Shown here: positions 61,988-64,000 of the stretch, one piece after another | Layout of the letters: the number at the start of each line of letters is the position of its first letter | How positions within the stretch are numbered: position 1 is the stretch's first letter | Source: Saprospiraceae bacterium | GTDB lineage: Bacteria > Bacteroidota > Bacteroidia > Chitinophagales > Saprospiraceae | DNA length: 64,000 nt | Assembly (NCBI GenBank): GCA_026129545.1 | Contig: JAHCHX010000001.1 | Location: forward strand, 3,565,001 to 3,629,000 | Reading direction: 5' to 3' | Notes under the pieces: model-generated | What the model was told of the DNA's origin: nothing | Seen by the model: only the letters and a program-made list of their open reading frames with translations | Databases searched by the model: none | Program-made: the position numbers and the translations under genes

Positions 61988-64000
61988 ATGAATCGAATAC
62001 TCTTCCTCACAATAACAGTAGGGCTTATCACCACAGCATCGCTTCGAGCACAAACCCCCGAACGCCACGCACGGGTCGAAATATCGCTCGTTGGCAAAGA
62101 CGTGAACGACCTTGCGGCGCTTGGCATCGAGGCCGACCATGGCCAATGGTTGTCGGGGCGCTCGCTCGTCACCGAACTCTCCGAGAGCGAAATCGCACTC
62201 GTGCAAAATGCCGGCTTCCAACTCACCACGCTCATTCCTGACTTGCAAACATGGCTTCGTGAGCGCGACAAAAACGCCCCCGTCGTCTCGCGCAACGAAT
62301 TTTGCCCAAGTGGCGGGGCCGCCTACCCGACCCCGCTCAACTACACCTACGGCACCATGGCGGGATACCATACCTACGCCCAAATGCTCGATGTGCTCGA
62401 CGACATGGCGGCCAAATTCCCCCACCTTATCACCGTCAAAAAACCGATTAGCGACACGATTGTGACGTGGGAAGGGCGGCCCATCTGGTATGTCAAAATC
62501 TCGGACAACCCGAACGCCAACGAGGGCGAAAAGCAAGTGCTTTATACATCGCTGCATCACGCGCGCGAACCCAACAGCGCCTCGCAGATGATTTTTTATA
62601 TGTGGTATTTGTTGGAAAACTATGCCTCCGACCCTCTGATTCAATACATCGTGAACAACCTCGAGTTGCACTTCATCCCATGCGTGAACCCCGACGGCTA
62701 TGTCTATAACGAGACGACCAATCCCGATGGCTATGGCTTCTGGCGAAAAAACCGTCGCAACAACGGCGACGGCACCTTCGGCGTGGATTTGAACCGAAAC
62801 TATGGCTATTTCTGGGGCAACGACAACAGCGGCTCCTCCCCCGTCACCAACTCGCAGACCTATCGAGGCCCGTCGCCTTTTTCCGAGCCGGAAACCCGCG
62901 CGATGCGCGACTTTTGCCTCGAACACGATTTCCTATTTGCCTTCAATTACCACACTTTCAGCAACTTGCTGATATACCCATGGGCCTACAATGACACCCC
63001 GGCTGACTCTTCACTGATTAAGTACGCCCAACTTTTCACGCGAGAAAACAATTATGTGTACGGCACAACCAGCCAAACCGTAGGCTACCCCGTGAACGGC
63101 AGCTCCGATGATTGGATGTACGCACAAGCCGGGGCGCTGTCATACACACCAGAGGTGGGTAAAACGGGTTTTTGGCCTTCGTTTGGAGAAATTGACAACC
63201 TGAACAGAGAAAATGTGTGGCCCAACCTCTCCATGGCCTTGTGCGCATTGCGCTTCGCGGACATATCCGATTTGAACGAAACGTTCGTGTACCCAACCAC
63301 CAGCCAAATGTCTTTCGGCATCAGGCGCTATGGGATGGAAGATGGCCCTTTCACGGTGAAACTGGAGCCCCTCTCCGCAGGCATCACATCGCCGAGCGCC
63401 ACCCAAGTGTTTGACCTGCAAGTATTTGAATCGGCCAATTTTAACTTCCAAGTCGCGTTTGCCAGCAATGTGCCCACAGGCACCGAATTGCTTTTTTTGC
63501 TGGAAACAAGCAGTGGGAATTTTGTGAAAAAAGACACCCTGCGCAAGATATTCATCGCCAACAGCGACAACCTCGCCCTTCTGTACGAGAATTCCTGCGA
63601 CGATTTTCTGGGCTGGCTCGGCACTTTTGATATCACGACCGAGACCTTCGTCTCCCCGCCAGCCAGCTTCACCGATTCTCCCAACGCACCCTATCCCCCC
63701 AACTTTACCGCCTTTCATTATTTTGAGGACGCGGTCTTGATACCCGATAGCGTGATATTTGCCCAACTGCGTTTTTTTGCTCGATGGGACATTGAGCCTC
63801 GCTTCGATTACGCACAAGTGCTTGCGCTGGACGAGGCTTTTGAGACAACCCCGCTCTGCGGCATCTACACGAAGGCAGGAGCAGGCACCCCCCAGCCCGA
63901 TAACGAACCTATTTACGACGGCTTGCAGCTTGATTGGGTGGAAGAACGCATCAACCTGTCCGATTTTGTCGGGAAGCCCATTCGGATTGGATTCATCCTA
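61988..64000 (+). CDS. M14 zinc carboxypeptidase, secreted (partial)
   Basis: The frame opens at the ATG at 61988 and runs off the right edge after 671 codons. The signal peptide is residues 1-21. The M14 active site is complete: HHAREP (H191, E194), NPDGY, VDLNRNYGYFWG, zinc ligand H322 in FNYHTFSNLLIYPW, and catalytic Glu389 in YTPEVGKTGFWPS. After about residue 430, beta-rich modules follow, and a type IX sorting domain may lie beyond the edge. It would digest peptides outside the cell. No obvious operon partner is seen. Confidence 0.92.
   Translation, partial: MNRILFLTITVGLITTASLRAQTPERHARVEISLVGKDVNDLAALGIEADHGQWLSGRSLVTELSESEIALVQNAGFQLTTLIPDLQTWLRERDKNAPVVSRNEFCPSGGAAYPTPLNYTYGTMAGYHTYAQMLDVLDDMAAKFPHLITVKKPISDTIVTWEGRPIWYVKISDNPNANEGEKQVLYTSLHHAREPNSASQMIFYMWYLLENYASDPLIQYIVNNLELHFIPCVNPDGYVYNETTNPDGYGFWRKNRRNNGDGTFGVDLNRNYGYFWGNDNSGSSPVTNSQTYRGPSPFSEPETRAMRDFCLEHDFLFAFNYHTFSNLLIYPWAYNDTPADSSLIKYAQLFTRENNYVYGTTSQTVGYPVNGSSDDWMYAQAGALSYTPEVGKTGFWPSFGEIDNLNRENVWPNLSMALCALRFADISDLNETFVYPTTSQMSFGIRRYGMEDGPFTVKLEPLSAGITSPSATQVFDLQVFESANFNFQVAFASNVPTGTELLFLLETSSGNFVKKDTLRKIFIANSDNLALLYENSCDDFLGWLGTFDITTETFVSPPASFTDSPNAPYPPNFTAFHYFEDAVLIPDSVIFAQLRFFARWDIEPRFDYAQVLALDEAFETTPLCGIYTKAGAGTPQPDNEPIYDGLQLDWVEERINLSDFVGKPIRIGFIL

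Noticed and set aside
61946..62926. 326-codon minus-strand frame opposite the M14 peptidase
   Set aside because: Shadow of the plus-strand carboxypeptidase, whose active-site motifs are complete.

Overview
The window comes from a Bacteroidota chromosome, most likely of the Saprospiraceae/Chitinophagales type. The evidence is type IX secretion C-terminal sorting domains (both the gliding-associated B-type and the Por-type), SprB-like repeats, TonB-dependent receptors, families largely confined to the phylum (GYDIA GHMP kinase, DUF4403, DUF4465), and the -7 promoter box TAnnTTTG in front of many genes. Ribosome binding sites are weak or absent, as is usual for the phylum, so start codons were chosen from protein family ends and promoter positions.

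Layout. 1-5.4 kb: partial purS, pssA, a large secreted SprB-repeat protein, an oxidoreductase. 5.5-10.7 kb: a potassium locus with a KdpD-like sensor kinase, a KdpE-like regulator, Kup and a porin that carries a frameshift. 10.9-14.2 kb: a cobalamin locus (B12 riboswitch, BtuB-like receptor, DUF4465 secreted protein). 14.3-18.5 kb: DinB-like protein, lone Vsr nuclease, RimO, CCA-adding enzyme. 18.7-19.8 kb: lptC and a membrane protein. 20-29 kb: DUF4143 ATPase, FemX/GNAT-like protein, MBL hydrolase, PhzF, acyltransferase, class I isoprenoid synthase-like protein, gmhA, GNAT, and an mfd reduced to its N-terminal third. 29-34.5 kb: ribE, aroB, a TonB receptor, a sirtuin. 34.5-37.7 kb: a gene-poor stretch around a Na+/solute symporter, with a 371-bp inverted-repeat element and two nine-G tracts. 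37.7-46.8 kb: GYDIA kinase, DUF4403, OmpA-family protein, ugd, SGNH-like protein, lpxH, hldD, an oxidoreductase. 46.9-51.6 kb: an accessory island with small DUF1801, DUF2200 and four-TM genes, a MITE-like palindrome, two decayed IS66-type elements in tandem (one itself hit by a small inverted-repeat element), and a gene remnant. 51.9-64 kb: a bile-acid/sodium symporter family protein, DUF4230, CapA-like protein, nadD, rbfA, a degenerate tRNA-like sequence, tRNA-Lys, an ABC permease, DUF2905, an alpha/beta hydrolase, glyS, and an M14 carboxypeptidase cut by the window end.

Functional links. lptC, lpxH, gmhA, hldD and probably ugd supply LPS synthesis and export. The potassium genes form a co-directional regulator-transporter-porin set. 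The B12 genes form a riboswitch-controlled uptake operon.

Non-coding structure is the most unusual aspect. There are several families of intergenic repeats, palindromes that have landed inside coding sequence, and start codons only 4-5 nt from the -7 box. I saw no clearly new multi-gene system. The best candidates for undescribed biology are the repeat families, the truncated mfd, the kdpDE-kup-porin wiring and the element inside IS66.
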